Positions 17,550-27,229 are shown, numbered from the stretch's first letter. The stretch: 55,090 nt of DNA from Luteimonas sp. 8-5 (GCF_029763755.1 NZ_JARUVM010000024.1:1-55090), one strand, 5' to 3'. Numbers and translations: made by a program. Notes: generated by a model from the letters alone, not told the origin.

Positions 17550-17779
17550 TGCGACTGCTGCGCGTCCTGGTCGGTTTCTTCTTCCTCGCCGCCGGCCTGG
17601 CCGTCGGTGCACTCAATCCGCAGCCGGTCGCCGTCGACCTGGGCTTCGCGACCCTGCACGCCACCCTGGGCGTTGCGATCCTGGTGGCCCTGCTGGCCGG
17701 CGTGATCGCAGGCGGCCTGGTGCTGGCCGTGAGCGTGGTCCTGCCGTTGCGCAACCGCCTGCGCCGCCGGGGACCATGA
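17549..17779 (+). CDS. lapA: LapA-domain inner membrane protein
   Basis: A 76-residue protein with two membrane helices (about residues 4-22 and 40-65) separated by the conserved NPQPVAVDLGF segment of the LapA (DUF1049) family. In E. coli LapA acts with LapB in controlling lipopolysaccharide synthesis at the inner membrane. It overlaps ihfB by one base (TGATG) and is followed by lapB after 3 bp, so the pair is co-transcribed. Confidence 0.88.
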   Translation: MRLLRVLVGFFFLAAGLAVGALNPQPVAVDLGFATLHATLGVAILVALLAGVIAGGLVLAVSVVLPLRNRLRRRGP

Positions 17780-17782
17780 GGC

Positions 17783-18961
17783 ATGGCTTTCCTCGACCAA
17801 TGGATCTGGTTCGTCCTGTTGTTGCCGGCCGCGGCGCTCAGCGGCTGGGTCATCGGCCGCCGCGGCGGCGAGCGGCATAGCGACAGCCAGGTCAGCAAGC
17901 TGTCCACCACGTACTTCCGTGGCCTCAACTACCTGCTCAACGAACAGCCGGACAAGGCGATCGAGCTGTTCCTGCACATCGCGGAGCTGGACAAGGACAC
18001 GTTCGAAACCCAGGTTGCGCTGGGCCACCTGTTCCGCCGCCGCGGCGAAGTCGACCGCGCGATCCGGCTGCACCAGGCGCTGGTGCAGCGCCCCGACCTG
18101 ACCGACCAGCAGAAGGTCCAGGCGCTGCTGGCGCTGGGCGAGGACTACATGAAGTCCGGCCTGCTGGACCGGGCCGAAACGGTGTTCACCGACCTGGCGC
18201 GCATCGACCAGCGCGCACCGCAGGCCCTGCGCCACCTGATCGCGATCTACCAGTCCGAGCGCGACTGGAGCAAGGCGATCGAGAACGCGAGCCGCTTCGA
18301 GGCAGTCACCGGCGAGCCCATGGGCAAGCTCATCGCCCAGTTCGAGTGCGAGCTCGCCGACCGCCATCGCGTCGCCGGCGATATCGATGCCGCGCGCGCC
18401 TCCATCGCCCGCGCCTACGCCGCCGACTCGACCTCGGTGCGCGCCGGCATGCTCGAAGGCCGCATCGAAGTCGATGCCGGCAACGACGTCGCCGCGATCC
18501 GTGCCTTCGAACGCGCCGCGCGCCACGACCCCGATTACCTGCCGGACCTGCTGCCGGCGCTGCTGGCCTGCTACGCACGCGTTGGCGATACCACCGGCGC
18601 GCGCGCCTTCCTGGCCGAGATGGCCGAGCACTACCGCGGCATTTCGCCGGTGCTCGCGCTGGCGCGGCTGGTCGAATCCGCCGAAGGCGTCGGCGCCGCG
18701 CGCGCCTACCTGGCGCAGCAGCTCAAGGACCGTCCGTCGGTGCGCGGCGAGGCCGCGCTGATCGACATGACGCTGCTCGAGCAGGCCGATCCGGTCGCGA
18801 CCCTGCACGACCTCAAGCACATCACCGACCAGTTGCTGGTGCGCAATCCCAGCTACCGGTGCAGCCGATGCGGTTTCGGCGCGCGCAGCCACCACTGGCA
18901 ATGCCCGAGCTGCAAGGAGTGGGGCACGGTCAAGCCGCTGCTGAACTACGCGGTGGTCTAG
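17783..18961 (+). CDS. lapB: lipopolysaccharide assembly protein LapB
   Basis: A 392-residue protein with an N-terminal membrane anchor (WIWFVLLLPAAALSGWVIGRR), an array of TPR helices through about residue 350, and a C-terminal rubredoxin-like metal site with two CxxC pairs (YRCSRCGFG and CPSCKEWGT). In E. coli LapB (YciM) is the adaptor that couples LPS levels to FtsH-mediated LpxC turnover and contacts LPS assembly factors. Metal ligands and length agree with that family. Confidence 0.95.
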   Translation: MAFLDQWIWFVLLLPAAALSGWVIGRRGGERHSDSQVSKLSTTYFRGLNYLLNEQPDKAIELFLHIAELDKDTFETQVALGHLFRRRGEVDRAIRLHQALVQRPDLTDQQKVQALLALGEDYMKSGLLDRAETVFTDLARIDQRAPQALRHLIAIYQSERDWSKAIENASRFEAVTGEPMGKLIAQFECELADRHRVAGDIDAARASIARAYAADSTSVRAGMLEGRIEVDAGNDVAAIRAFERAARHDPDYLPDLLPALLACYARVGDTTGARAFLAEMAEHYRGISPVLALARLVESAEGVGAARAYLAQQLKDRPSVRGEAALIDMTLLEQADPVATLHDLKHITDQLLVRNPSYRCSRCGFGARSHHWQCPSCKEWGTVKPLLNYAVV

Positions 18962-18965
18962 CGCC

Positions 18966-19952
18966 ATGTGGTGGTACCTGACGATCGGCGCCTTCGCCAC
19001 CGGCCTGGCCGGCACCTGGCTGGCCAGGCGCTATGCGTTGGGCCGCGACATGCTGGACGAACCCGGCGAGCGCCGCAGCCACGCGTCCGCCACGCCGCGC
19101 GGCGGCGGCATCTCGATCGTGGTGGCGATGCTCGCGGTGCTGGCCTGGCTGGCCTGGCGCGTGCCAGGGCAGGGTGGATTGCTCGCGGCCATCGGTGGCG
19201 GCCTGGCGCTGGTCGCCGGGATCGGCTGGGCCGACGACCATCGCCCGCTTCCGCCCGCGCTGCGCCTGGTCGTGCATGCGCTGGCCGCGGCCCTGCTGGC
19301 ATGGGCGGTGCTGGCGCTCGGGGCAGGGGCAGGCAAGGCGGCAGTCGCGTTCGTGGCAGCCCTGGTCCTGGTCAACGTCTGGAACTTCATCGACGGTATC
19401 GACGCGCTGGCCGCGAGCCAGGCCATGCTCGCTGCCCTGGGCTTCGGCCTGCTGGCAGGCAGTGGGACGGTCGCGGTGCTGGGCATCGCGCTGGCCGCGG
19501 CCTGTGCCGGGTTCCTGCCGTTCAACCTGCCCAGGGCGAACATCTTCCTCGGCGACGTCGGCAGCGGCGCGCTGGGATACCTGCTGGCCGTGCTGGTCGC
19601 GCTGTTGCTGGTTGCGGGCAGCTGGCAGCAGGCGCCATTGCTGCTGCTGCCGCTGGTGGCCTGCGGCGTGGATGCCACCCTGACCCTTGCCCGGCGGGTG
19701 CTGCGCGGCGAGCGCTGGTGGCAGCCGCACGTGCAGCACGCCTACCAGCGCTGGGCCCGCCGCAGTGGCCATGCCGTCGTGGCTTTCGCGTTCCTTGCGT
19801 GGACGGCCGTTGAAGTCGCATTCATGCTTCTGGCTGACGGCAGCGCGTCGATCGTTATCATGTGCTCCGCCGGAATCTCCTGCCTGGCCGCATGCGCCGT
19901 CTGGTTGCGCCTGCAACAGTCCAGGGAATCCACGCCAGGAGAGCGTCAATGA
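18966..19952 (+). CDS. undecaprenyl-phosphate sugar-1-phosphate transferase (WecA/WbpL-like)
   Basis: A 328-residue polytopic membrane protein of the MraY/WecA superfamily that transfers a sugar-1-phosphate from a UDP-sugar to undecaprenyl phosphate, starting O-antigen or capsule repeat synthesis. The conserved acidic motifs are WADDHR, NVWNFIDGIDALAA and NIFLGDVGSGALGY, with a late His-rich loop (PHVQHAYQR) as in WecA. About ten hydrophobic helices are visible. Its stop overlaps the CapD-like gene by 4 bp, and the two together resemble the WbpL-WbpM pair, suggesting QuiNAc or FucNAc as the first sugar; that specificity is inference. Confidence 0.88.
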   Translation: MWWYLTIGAFATGLAGTWLARRYALGRDMLDEPGERRSHASATPRGGGISIVVAMLAVLAWLAWRVPGQGGLLAAIGGGLALVAGIGWADDHRPLPPALRLVVHALAAALLAWAVLALGAGAGKAAVAFVAALVLVNVWNFIDGIDALAASQAMLAALGFGLLAGSGTVAVLGIALAAACAGFLPFNLPRANIFLGDVGSGALGYLLAVLVALLLVAGSWQQAPLLLLPLVACGVDATLTLARRVLRGERWWQPHVQHAYQRWARRSGHAVVAFAFLAWTAVEVAFMLLADGSASIVIMCSAGISCLAACAVWLRLQQSRESTPGERQ

Positions 19953-21865
19953 CGGACTGGAAGCAACGCGTCGCCACCAACCTGCCGCGCACCGCGGTGG
20001 TGCTGCACGACCTGGCGATGGTCTGGGTGGCCTGGATCGGACTGCACCTGGTGCGGTACGCGATGCGTTCGGAGCCGTCGCCGATCGCCGCCTGGTCGGC
20101 CGAGATCGCGCTGGTCCTGCTGGCCCAGGGCCTGGTGTTCTGGCGGGTCGGCCTGTACCGCGGCGTGTGGCGCTTCGCCAGCGTTCCCGACCTGGTCAAC
20201 ATCCTCAAGGCCTGCCTGTTCGGCCTGATCGCGATTTCCGTCAGCCTGTTCATCTACAACCGCATGGACCAGGTCTCGCGCACGGTGCTGCTGTTGTATC
20301 CGTTCGTGCTCACCGCGCTGCTGGGCATGCCGCGCCTGTTGTACCGCGTGTGGAAGGACTACCAGCTGTCCCGTTCGGAGGAAGCCGGGCTGCGCGTGCT
20401 GATCCTGGGCGCCGGCCGTGCCGGTGAAGCCCTGGTGCGCGACCTGCACCGCACCGGTTCCTACCAGCCGGTGGGCTTCCTCGACGACGCGGCCACGCTG
20501 CGTGGCAGCTACCTGCAGGGCGTGCCGGTACTGGGCCGCATCGACGAGGTCGAACGCATTGCCCGCGAGACCGCCGCCCGCCTGCTGGTGATCGCGATGC
20601 CGTCGCTGGATGCGGCCGCCATGCGCTCGGTCGTGGCCGCCTGCGAGAGCACCGGCCTGCCGTTCCGCCGCGTGCCGCGCCTGGACGACCTGCTCGAGGG
20701 GCGCTCGCTTCCCGGCGAACTCAAGGAAGTGGCGATCGAGGACCTGCTCGGCCGCCAGCCCGTGACCCCGGACTGGAAGGCGATCCGCGGCTGGCTGGGC
20801 GGGCGCAGCGTGCTGGTCACGGGCGCCGGCGGCTCGATCGGATCGGAGCTGTGCCGGCAGTGCGCCAAGCACGGCGCGCACCAGGTCGCGCTGGTCGAGA
20901 TCGACGAACTCGCGCTGAGCATCGTGACGGCCGAACTGCAGCGCGACTATCCGCAGATCCGCTGCGTGCCGGTGCTCGGCGACTGCGGCGATCCGGCGGT
21001 GATGCGCCATGCGATCGCGCTGTCGCAGCCCGAGGCGGTCTTCCATGCCGCTGCCTACAAGCAGGTGCCGCTGCTGGAAGCGCAGCTGCGCGAAGCGGTA
21101 CGCAACAACGTGCTGGCCACCGAGACCGTGAGCGCGGAAAGCCACCGCGCCGGCGTGGGCAGCTTCGTCCTGATCTCCACCGACAAGGCCGTCGATCCGG
21201 TGAACGTGCTGGGCGCCACCAAGCGCATGGCCGAGAAGGTCAGCCAGGCCCAGGCGCTGGCCGAGCCGCATGCGACCCGCGCGGTCACCGTGCGCTTCGG
21301 CAACGTGCTGGACTCGGCCGGCAGCGTGGTGCCGCTGTTCCGCAAGCAGATCCGCAACGGCGGGCCGGTGACCGTCACCGATCCGGAGGTCACTCGCTAC
21401 TTCATGACCATTCCGGAAGCCTGCCAGCTGATCCTGCAGGCGGCGGCGATCGGCTCGCAACACGCGATCTATACGCTGGACATGGGAGAACCTGTCGCCA
21501 TCAAGGATCTGGCGGAACACATGATCAGGCTGGCAGGCACGCAACCCGGGCGCGACATCGCCCTCGTCTACACCGGCCTGCGGCCGGGTGAGAAACTGCA
21601 CGAAACCCTGTTTCACGCCGACGAACGCTATCGTCCGACCGTGCATCCCAAGATCCAGCAGGCCGAGGCCCGCGGGATCATGGCCGAACGCATCGTCGGC
21701 ATCACCGCGCGCATGCGCGAGGCCACGGCTCGCTACGACCTGGAAGAACTGTCGGTACTGCTGCGCGAAGCCGTGCCCGAGTTCGATCCGGCCAAGGCCG
21801 ACGAGTCCTCGGTCGGGCGCGGCGCCGTCGTGGCGTTCCCCGTGCGCGGCAACAGGGCCAGCTGA
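19949..21865 (+). CDS. membrane nucleotide-sugar 4,6-dehydratase/epimerase (CapD/WbpM-like)
   Basis: A 638-residue protein with four N-terminal membrane helices (about residues 15-125), a CoA/NAD-binding-type Rossmann region ([16 protein letters not shown]), and a second extended SDR domain with [16 protein letters not shown] and [17 protein letters not shown]. The catalytic tyrosine usual in SDRs is Met in the SxxxxxMxxxK arrangement, as in WbpM/FlaA1-type dehydratases. It converts a UDP-N-acetylhexosamine to a 4-keto-6-deoxy sugar for surface polysaccharide. Coupled by 4 bp to the upstream transferase and by 1 bp to galU. Confidence 0.92.
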   Translation: MTDWKQRVATNLPRTAVVLHDLAMVWVAWIGLHLVRYAMRSEPSPIAAWSAEIALVLLAQGLVFWRVGLYRGVWRFASVPDLVNILKACLFGLIAISVSLFIYNRMDQVSRTVLLLYPFVLTALLGMPRLLYRVWKDYQLSRSEEAGLRVLILGAGRAGEALVRDLHRTGSYQPVGFLDDAATLRGSYLQGVPVLGRIDEVERIARETAARLLVIAMPSLDAAAMRSVVAACESTGLPFRRVPRLDDLLEGRSLPGELKEVAIEDLLGRQPVTPDWKAIRGWLGGRSVLVTGAGGSIGSELCRQCAKHGAHQVALVEIDELALSIVTAELQRDYPQIRCVPVLGDCGDPAVMRHAIALSQPEAVFHAAAYKQVPLLEAQLREAVRNNVLATETVSAESHRAGVGSFVLISTDKAVDPVNVLGATKRMAEKVSQAQALAEPHATRAVTVRFGNVLDSAGSVVPLFRKQIRNGGPVTVTDPEVTRYFMTIPEACQLILQAAAIGSQHAIYTLDMGEPVAIKDLAEHMIRLAGTQPGRDIALVYTGLRPGEKLHETLFHADERYRPTVHPKIQQAEARGIMAERIVGITARMREATARYDLEELSVLLREAVPEFDPAKADESSVGRGAVVAFPVRGNRAS

Positions 21866-22779
21866 TGGCGGCCGCAGCGAACCGCCGCATCCGCAAGGCT
21901 GTCTTCCCTGTCGCCGGCCTCGGCACCCGCTTCCTCCCGGCCACCAAGACGGTGCCCAAGGAGATGCTGCCGATCATCGACAAGCCGCTGATCCAGTACG
22001 CGGTGGACGAGGCGATCGAAGCCGGTTGCGACACGCTGGTGTTCATCACCAACCGCTACAAGCACGCGGTCGCCGACTATTTCGACAAGGCCTACGAGCT
22101 CGAGCAGAAGCTGGAGCGATCCGGCAAGCAGGAACTGCTGGAACTCGTGCGCAACGTGCTGCCTTCCGGCGTGCGCGCGATCTTCGTCACCCAGCACGAG
22201 GCGCTGGGCCTGGGCCACGCGGTACTGTGCGCCAAGCCGGTGATCGGCGACGAACCGTTCGCCGTGTTGCTGCCCGACGACCTGATCTGGACACGCAAGG
22301 GCGTCAGCGGCGCGCTGAAGCAGATGGCCGACGTGGCCCAGTCGGCCGATGCCAGCGTCATCGCGGTCCAGGACGTGGCGCCGGAGAAGACCGGCAGTTA
22401 CGGCATCGTCGCCACCGAGGGTTTCAACGGCCGCACCGGCAGGATCACGGCGATGGTCGAGAAGCCCGACCCGGCCGAAGCTCCCAGCACCCTGGCGGTG
22501 GTCGGCCGCTACGTGCTCTCGCCGCGGATCTTCGAGTTGCTGGAAGCGACCACGCCGGGCGCCGGCGGAGAGATCCAGCTCACGGATGCGATCTCGGCGC
22601 TGCTGCGCGAGCAGGTGCTGGCTTACCGGTTCCAGGGCACGCGCTTCGACTGCGGCACCCACATCGGCCTGATCGAAGCCACCATCCGCTACGCCCTGGA
22701 CCACGAAAAGCTCAGCGACCCCGCGCGCGAAACCATGACCCGCGCCCTCGCCGAAATGGGCGTCATCGACCTCGACTGA
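21865..22779 (+). CDS. galU: UTP-glucose-1-phosphate uridylyltransferase
   Basis: A 304-residue enzyme making UDP-glucose from UTP and glucose-1-phosphate for LPS and exopolysaccharide. The nucleotide-binding start [20 protein letters not shown] and the sugar-binding [22 protein letters not shown] and [12 protein letters not shown] motifs match bacterial GalU. The start codon overlaps the upstream stop (TGATG), making it the last gene of the polysaccharide operon; the repeat element of copy B begins 21 bp after its stop. Confidence 0.96.
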   Translation: MAAAANRRIRKAVFPVAGLGTRFLPATKTVPKEMLPIIDKPLIQYAVDEAIEAGCDTLVFITNRYKHAVADYFDKAYELEQKLERSGKQELLELVRNVLPSGVRAIFVTQHEALGLGHAVLCAKPVIGDEPFAVLLPDDLIWTRKGVSGALKQMADVAQSADASVIAVQDVAPEKTGSYGIVATEGFNGRTGRITAMVEKPDPAEAPSTLAVVGRYVLSPRIFELLEATTPGAGGEIQLTDAISALLREQVLAYRFQGTRFDCGTHIGLIEATIRYALDHEKLSDPARETMTRALAEMGVIDLD

Positions 22780-22799
22780 GTCGCGCCTGGAGCCTCTTT

Positions 22800-22951
22800 T
22801 GACGCGGATCAACGCGGATGAAAGAGCCGATCAACGCGGATAAGGCAGTAGTGGCTCCAGGCGATCTGCTACGGCGCCCACGAACCCACTCCTGCCTTTG
22901 CTTGATCCGCGGTTATCCGCTTTTTCATCCGCGTTGATCCGCGTCCTGCGG
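22800..22951. repeat. long inverted repeat element, CGCGGAT family, copy B
   Basis: The left arm (22801-22853) reads GACGCGGATCAACGCGGATG, then AAGAGCCGATCAACGCGGAT and AAGGCAGTAGTGG. The right arm (22886-22950) gives the near-complement CCACTCCTGCC, GATCCGCGGTTATCCGC and CATCCGCGTTGATCCGCGTC. The loop contains CTCCAGGC and ACGGCGCCCAC, both shared with copy A. It separates the convergent galU and fadA genes, starting 21 bp after galU and ending 8 bp before the fadA stop. TTTT precedes the left arm. Confidence 0.92.
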
Positions 22952-22958
22952 TTGCGGT

Positions 22959-24164
22959 TCAAAGAGCTTCGAAGATGCCGGCGGCGCCCATGCCGGTGCC
23001 GATGCACATGGTGACCATGCCGTACTTGAGCTTGCGGTGGCGCATGCCGTGGACGATGGTCGCGGTGCGGACCGCGCCGGTGGCGCCGAGGGGATGGCCC
23101 AGTGCGATCGCGCCGCCGAGCGGATTGACCTTGTCGGGGTCCAGCTCGGAGGTGCGGATCACCGCGAGCGCCTGCGCCGCGAATGCCTCGTTGAGCTCGA
23201 TCCAGTCGAGCTGTTCCTTCGACAACCCGGCCTGCGCCAGCGCCTTCGGGATGGCGGCGATGGGGCCGATGCCCATCACCTCCGGACGCACGCCGGCGAC
23301 CGAGAACGAGACGAATCGGGCCAGGGGCGTCAGGCCGTAGTCCTTGATCGCCTGTTCGGAGGCGACCAGCACCGCGCCGGCGCCGTCGGACATCTGCGAG
23401 GAATTGCCCGCGGTGACCGAACCGCCGAACTGGCCGTTGCGAAACACCGGGCGCAGCTTCGCCAGGCCCTCGGGGGAAGTATCCGGACGCGGACCTTCGT
23501 CGGTATCGACCAGCGTCTTCTTCAGGCGGATGGTGTTGCCGGCCAGCTCGGGCAGGCGCGCGACCACTTCCAGCGGCGAGATCTCGTCGCGGAACTCGCC
23601 GGCGTCGATCGCGGCCAGGGCCTTGCGGTGCGAGGCCAGGGCGAACGCGTCCTGGTCCTCGCGCGAGACCTTCCATTCCTCGGCGACCTTCTCGGCGGTG
23701 ATGCCCATGCCATAGGCGATGGCGACGTGGTCGTTGCGGAACACATCCGGCGACAGCGCGACCTTGTTGCCCATCATCGGCACCATCGACATCGACTCGG
23801 TGCCGCCGGCCAGGACCAGGTCGGCGTTGCCCAGGCGCACCTGGTCGGCGGCCAGGGCCACGGCCTGCAGGCCGGACGAGCAGAAGCGGTTGATGGTCTG
23901 TGCCGCGATGGTGTCGGGCAGGCCGGCCAGCAGCACGCCGATGCGCGCCACGTTCATGCCTTGCTCGCCTTCGGGCATGGCACAGCCGATGATCGCGTCC
24001 TCGATGCGCGAGGTGTCGATGCCCGGCGCCTGCGCGACCACGCTGCGCAGCACGTGCGCGAGCATGTCGTCCGGGCGGGTGTTGCGGAAGACGCCGCGCG
24101 GGGCCTTGCCGACGGGAGTGCGCGTTGCCGCGACGATGTAAGCGTCCTGGATTTGGCGTGACAT
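22959..24164 (-). CDS. fadA: acetyl-CoA acyltransferase (3-ketoacyl-CoA thiolase)
   Basis: A 401-residue thiolase that cleaves 3-ketoacyl-CoA with CoA in the last step of beta-oxidation. All catalytic residues are in place: nucleophile Cys95 (NRFCSSGLQAV), His in GGAIALGHPLGATGA and the second Cys in MCIGTGMGAAGIFE. It begins 5 bp after the fadB stop and forms with it a two-subunit fatty-acid oxidation unit, the last gene of the psrA-fadB-fadA operon. It ends 8 bp from repeat copy B. Confidence 0.96.
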   Translation of the reverse strand: MSRQIQDAYIVAATRTPVGKAPRGVFRNTRPDDMLAHVLRSVVAQAPGIDTSRIEDAIIGCAMPEGEQGMNVARIGVLLAGLPDTIAAQTINRFCSSGLQAVALAADQVRLGNADLVLAGGTESMSMVPMMGNKVALSPDVFRNDHVAIAYGMGITAEKVAEEWKVSREDQDAFALASHRKALAAIDAGEFRDEISPLEVVARLPELAGNTIRLKKTLVDTDEGPRPDTSPEGLAKLRPVFRNGQFGGSVTAGNSSQMSDGAGAVLVASEQAIKDYGLTPLARFVSFSVAGVRPEVMGIGPIAAIPKALAQAGLSKEQLDWIELNEAFAAQALAVIRTSELDPDKVNPLGGAIALGHPLGATGAVRTATIVHGMRHRKLKYGMVTMCIGTGMGAAGIFEAL

Positions 24165-24169
24165 GGTCT

Positions 24170-26542
24170 TCAGTTCCTCAGCGGCTTGCCGGTCTTCAGC
24201 ATGTGCGTGATGCGTGCCTGGGTCTTGTCCTGCTGCGCAAGCGCGACGAAATGCTCGCGCTCCAGGCGCAGCAGCCAGTCCTCGTCCACCAGCGCGTTGC
24301 GGTCCACCTCGCCGCCGCAGAGCACGGTGGCGATGCGGCTGGCGATCTCGTAGTCGTACTCGCTGATGAAGCGGCCCTCGAGCATGTTCACCAGCAGCAT
24401 CTTGAACGTGGCGATGCCGACATCGCCGGCGACGCGCACCTGGCGCGCGGGCAGCGGCGGGCGATAGCCGCGGTCGGCCAGCGCCAGCGCCTGGCCCCTG
24501 GCGATGTGCAGCAGTTCGTGGGCGTGGAACGCGACCACGTCGTCGGGTCGCAGCAGCCCGAGTTCCTTCGATTCAACGGCCGAAGCCGAGGCCTTGGCCA
24601 TGGCGACGGTCTCGAACACCTTCTTCAGCTGCTCGAACACGTCGCCGCTGGCGCCCGCGGCAGCGGAAGCGCGCACGGCCAGTTCCTTCAGGCCGCCGCC
24701 GGCGGGCAGCAGGCCCACGCCGGCCTCGACCAGGCCGATGTAGCTTTCCAGGTGGGCGACGGTGCGCGCCGCGTGCATCTGGAATTCGCAGCCGCCGCCG
24801 AGCGCCAGGCCGCGCACGGCCGCCACCACCGGCACCAGCGAGTACTTGATGCGCTGGCTGGTGGCCTGGAAGTTGGCGACCATCGCCTCGAACCCGGCGA
24901 CGTCGCCGGCCTGGAGCAGGCCGAGCGCACCGGCGAGGTTGGCGCCCGCGGAGAACGGCTCCTGCGGCTGCCAGACCACCATCGCGCGAAAATCGCGTTC
25001 GGCCACGTCGATGGCCTGTTGCAGGCCGGCCATCACCTGATCGTCGACGGTGTGCATCTTGGTCTTGAACGAGGCCACCAGGACGCCGTCGCCGTCGTGC
25101 CAGGCGCGAATGCCTTCGTTCTCGAACACGGTCTCGCCCGGATCGGCTCGCTCGCCCAGCAGCGGGTCGGGGAAGCGCTGGCGCTGGTAGACGGGCAGGG
25201 CCGAGCGCGGCAGCTTGGCGTTCTTGACCGGGCTGAAGCTGCCCTCGGCGCCGTGCACGCCCTCGCGGCCGTCGAACACCCAGTCGGGCAGCGGCGCGTC
25301 GCTCATCGCCTTGCCGGCGACGATGTCCTCGGCGATCCAGTCGGCGACCTGCTTCCAGCCCGCGGCCTGCCAGGTCTCGAACGGGCCGAGCTTCCAGCCG
25401 TAGCCCCAGCGGATCGCCAGGTCGACGTCGCGCGCGGTGTCCGCGATCGACGCCAGGTGGTAGGCGCTGTAGTGGAACAGGTCGCGGAACACCGCCCACA
25501 GGAACTGTGCCTGCGGGTGTTCGCTGCCGCGCAGCGCGGCGAACTTCTTCGCCGGATCCTTTTCCTTGAGCATGGCCGCGACTTCCGGGGCCACTTCGCC
25601 TGCGCTGGCACGGTAGTCCTGCGCCTGCAGGTCGAGCACCAGGATGTCCTTGCCTCGCTTCATGTAGATGCCGGCGCCGCTCTTCTGCCCCAGCGCGCCC
25701 TGGGCCACCAGGGCCTCGAGCCAGCCCGGCGCCTTGAAGTGCCGGTGCCACGGATCGTCGGGCAGGGTGTCGGCCATGGTCTTGATGACGTGGGCCATGG
25801 TGTCCAGGCCGACCACGTCCGCGGTGCGATAGGTCGCCGACTTGGGCCGGCCGATCGCCGGGCCGGTGAGCGCGTCGACGGCGTCGAAGCCAAGGCCGGA
25901 GGCAGCGGTGTGGTGCATGGTGGCCAGGATCGAGAACACGCCGATGCGGTTGCCGATGAAGTTGGGCGTGTCCTTGGCCCGCACCACGCCCTTGCCGAGG
26001 TGCGTGGTGAGGAAGGTTTCCAGCGCGTCGAGGATCGCCGGATCGGTGCCGCGCGCCGGGATCAGCTCGGCCAGGTGCATGTAGCGCGGCGGGTTGAAGA
26101 AGTGCACGCCGCAGAAGCGCGGACGCATGGCTTCGGGCAGCACGTCGGCCAGGGCGTTGATGCCCAGGCCTGAGGTGTTGCTGGCCAGCACCGCGTGCGG
26201 CGCCACGTGCGGGGCGATGCGCTTGTACAGGTCCTGCTTCCAGTCCATGCGCTCGGCGATCGCCTCGATCACCAGGTCGCAGCCTTCCAGCAACGCCAGG
26301 CCGGTGTGGTAGTTCGCCGGGACGATGGCGCCGGCCAGGGCCTTGCTGGCGAGCGGGGCGGGAGAGAGCTTTCCGAGGTTGGCGATGGCCTTGAGCACCA
26401 CGCCATCCGGATTGCCGTCCTTGGCCGCCAGGTCGAACAGCACCGTGTCGACGCCGGCGTTGGCCAGGTGCGCGGCGATCTGCGCGCCCATCACGCCGGC
26501 CCCGAGGACCGCTGCGCGCCGTACAAGCAATTTCTCAGACAT
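24170..26542 (-). CDS. 3-hydroxyacyl-CoA dehydrogenase/enoyl-CoA hydratase, FadN-type domain order
   Basis: A 790-residue bifunctional beta-oxidation enzyme. The dehydrogenase comes first: Rossmann motif GAGVMGAQIAAHLANAG at residues 15-31, then FFNPPRYMHLAELIP, and its C-terminal domain to about residue 430. The hydratase/isomerase follows (about 480-700) with the oxyanion region PFSAGANL and both catalytic glutamates (GGGCEFQM and GLVEAGVGLLP). This order is opposite to E. coli FadB and matches Bacillus FadN in order and length (about 789). It would hydrate enoyl-CoA and oxidise 3-hydroxyacyl-CoA with NAD+, passing product to the adjacent thiolase. It lies 35 bp downstream of the psrA-like gene in the same operon. 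Confidence 0.94.
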   Translation of the reverse strand: MSEKLLVRRAAVLGAGVMGAQIAAHLANAGVDTVLFDLAAKDGNPDGVVLKAIANLGKLSPAPLASKALAGAIVPANYHTGLALLEGCDLVIEAIAERMDWKQDLYKRIAPHVAPHAVLASNTSGLGINALADVLPEAMRPRFCGVHFFNPPRYMHLAELIPARGTDPAILDALETFLTTHLGKGVVRAKDTPNFIGNRIGVFSILATMHHTAASGLGFDAVDALTGPAIGRPKSATYRTADVVGLDTMAHVIKTMADTLPDDPWHRHFKAPGWLEALVAQGALGQKSGAGIYMKRGKDILVLDLQAQDYRASAGEVAPEVAAMLKEKDPAKKFAALRGSEHPQAQFLWAVFRDLFHYSAYHLASIADTARDVDLAIRWGYGWKLGPFETWQAAGWKQVADWIAEDIVAGKAMSDAPLPDWVFDGREGVHGAEGSFSPVKNAKLPRSALPVYQRQRFPDPLLGERADPGETVFENEGIRAWHDGDGVLVASFKTKMHTVDDQVMAGLQQAIDVAERDFRAMVVWQPQEPFSAGANLAGALGLLQAGDVAGFEAMVANFQATSQRIKYSLVPVVAAVRGLALGGGCEFQMHAARTVAHLESYIGLVEAGVGLLPAGGGLKELAVRASAAAGASGDVFEQLKKVFETVAMAKASASAVESKELGLLRPDDVVAFHAHELLHIARGQALALADRGYRPPLPARQVRVAGDVGIATFKMLLVNMLEGRFISEYDYEIASRIATVLCGGEVDRNALVDEDWLLRLEREHFVALAQQDKTQARITHMLKTGKPLRN

Positions 26543-26577
26543 ATTCGCTATCTCTATGAATTTAAATAGTTGCAGCT

Positions 26578-27195
26578 TCAGGAAGTGAAGCCAGCCGCGG
26601 CAAAGCGGATCAGTTCGCGGGCGGCGCGCTCGCGGTGCGCGGCCTCCGTGGTGCCGGCAGGGCGCTTGATCATTCCGAAGTCGGCCATTGCGTAGGTCAG
26701 CGCCCCGGACAGGAAGTCCAGGCGCCAGTACAGCTGCTCCTTGGGCAGGTCCGGGAGGCAGCCGGCGATGGCTTTGGCGAACTCGCGCGGCACGTGCCCG
26801 TACTGGTCGGACAGGAACTTGCGCAGGCTGTCGTTCTTCTCGGCGTAGGCCCGGGCGATCACCCGGATGAAGGCGGCGCCGCCATGGCGGTCCAGGGCCA
26901 GCGACAGCGCGGGCTCGACGAAAGCCGCCAGCACCGGCTCCAGCTCGCCGGGCTGCTGTTCCACGGCCTTCGCCAGGCGCTCGAGGCGGCGGGCGCTCAT
27001 CTCGTCCATGCGCCGGCGGAAGACCTCGTTGACCAGGTTCTCCTTGCTGCCGAAGTGGTAGTTGACCGCCGCGATGTTGACGTCGGCCCGGCTGGTGACC
27101 TGGCGCAGCGAGGTCCCCGCGAAGCCGAACTGGGCAAACAGTTCCTCGGCGGCGCCGAGGATGCGGTCCTTGGTGGAGAAGGCAGTGGTCGCCAT
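26578..27195 (-). CDS. psrA: TetR-family fatty-acid-responsive regulator, PsrA-like
   Basis: A 205-residue TetR regulator. The helix-turn-helix (residues 6-52) contains FGFAGTSLRQVTSRADVNIAAVNYHFGSKE; the C-terminal part is an all-helical ligand domain (TetR_C-type). I chose the ATG at 27193-27195; a start 7 codons upstream adds unrelated residues. The identification as PsrA rests on a perfect ATCAAAC-N4-GTTTGAT palindrome just upstream, matching the known PsrA site (G/C)AAAC-N2-4-GTTT(G/C), and on co-transcription with fadB-fadA. In Pseudomonas PsrA is released by long-chain fatty acids and represses its own gene and fadBA. Confidence 0.88.
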   Translation of the reverse strand: MATTAFSTKDRILGAAEELFAQFGFAGTSLRQVTSRADVNIAAVNYHFGSKENLVNEVFRRRMDEMSARRLERLAKAVEQQPGELEPVLAAFVEPALSLALDRHGGAAFIRVIARAYAEKNDSLRKFLSDQYGHVPREFAKAIAGCLPDLPKEQLYWRLDFLSGALTYAMADFGMIKRPAGTTEAAHRERAARELIRFAAAGFTS

Positions 27196-27211
27196 GGTGC
27201 CGAAGGCCCTA

Positions 27212-27229
27212 ATCAAACGATTGTTTGAT
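27212..27229 (-). promoter_or_regulatory. PsrA-type operator
   Basis: ATCAAAC (27212-27218) and GTTTGAT (27223-27229) form a perfect 7-bp inverted repeat around GATT. It fits the published PsrA consensus and lies 17 bp before the psrA-like start codon, so autorepression would control the whole psrA-fadB-fadA operon. Confidence 0.82.

Noticed and set aside
15183-17612. An 809-codon open frame antisense to rpsA and ihfB
   Set aside because: Low-complexity antisense translation of highly biased ribosomal protein codons; overlaps two certain genes.
22800-22951. CRISPR-like reading of the repeated CGCGGAT units
   Set aside because: Units are 7-11 bp with no unique spacers of constant length and are arranged as inverted arms; no cas genes nearby.
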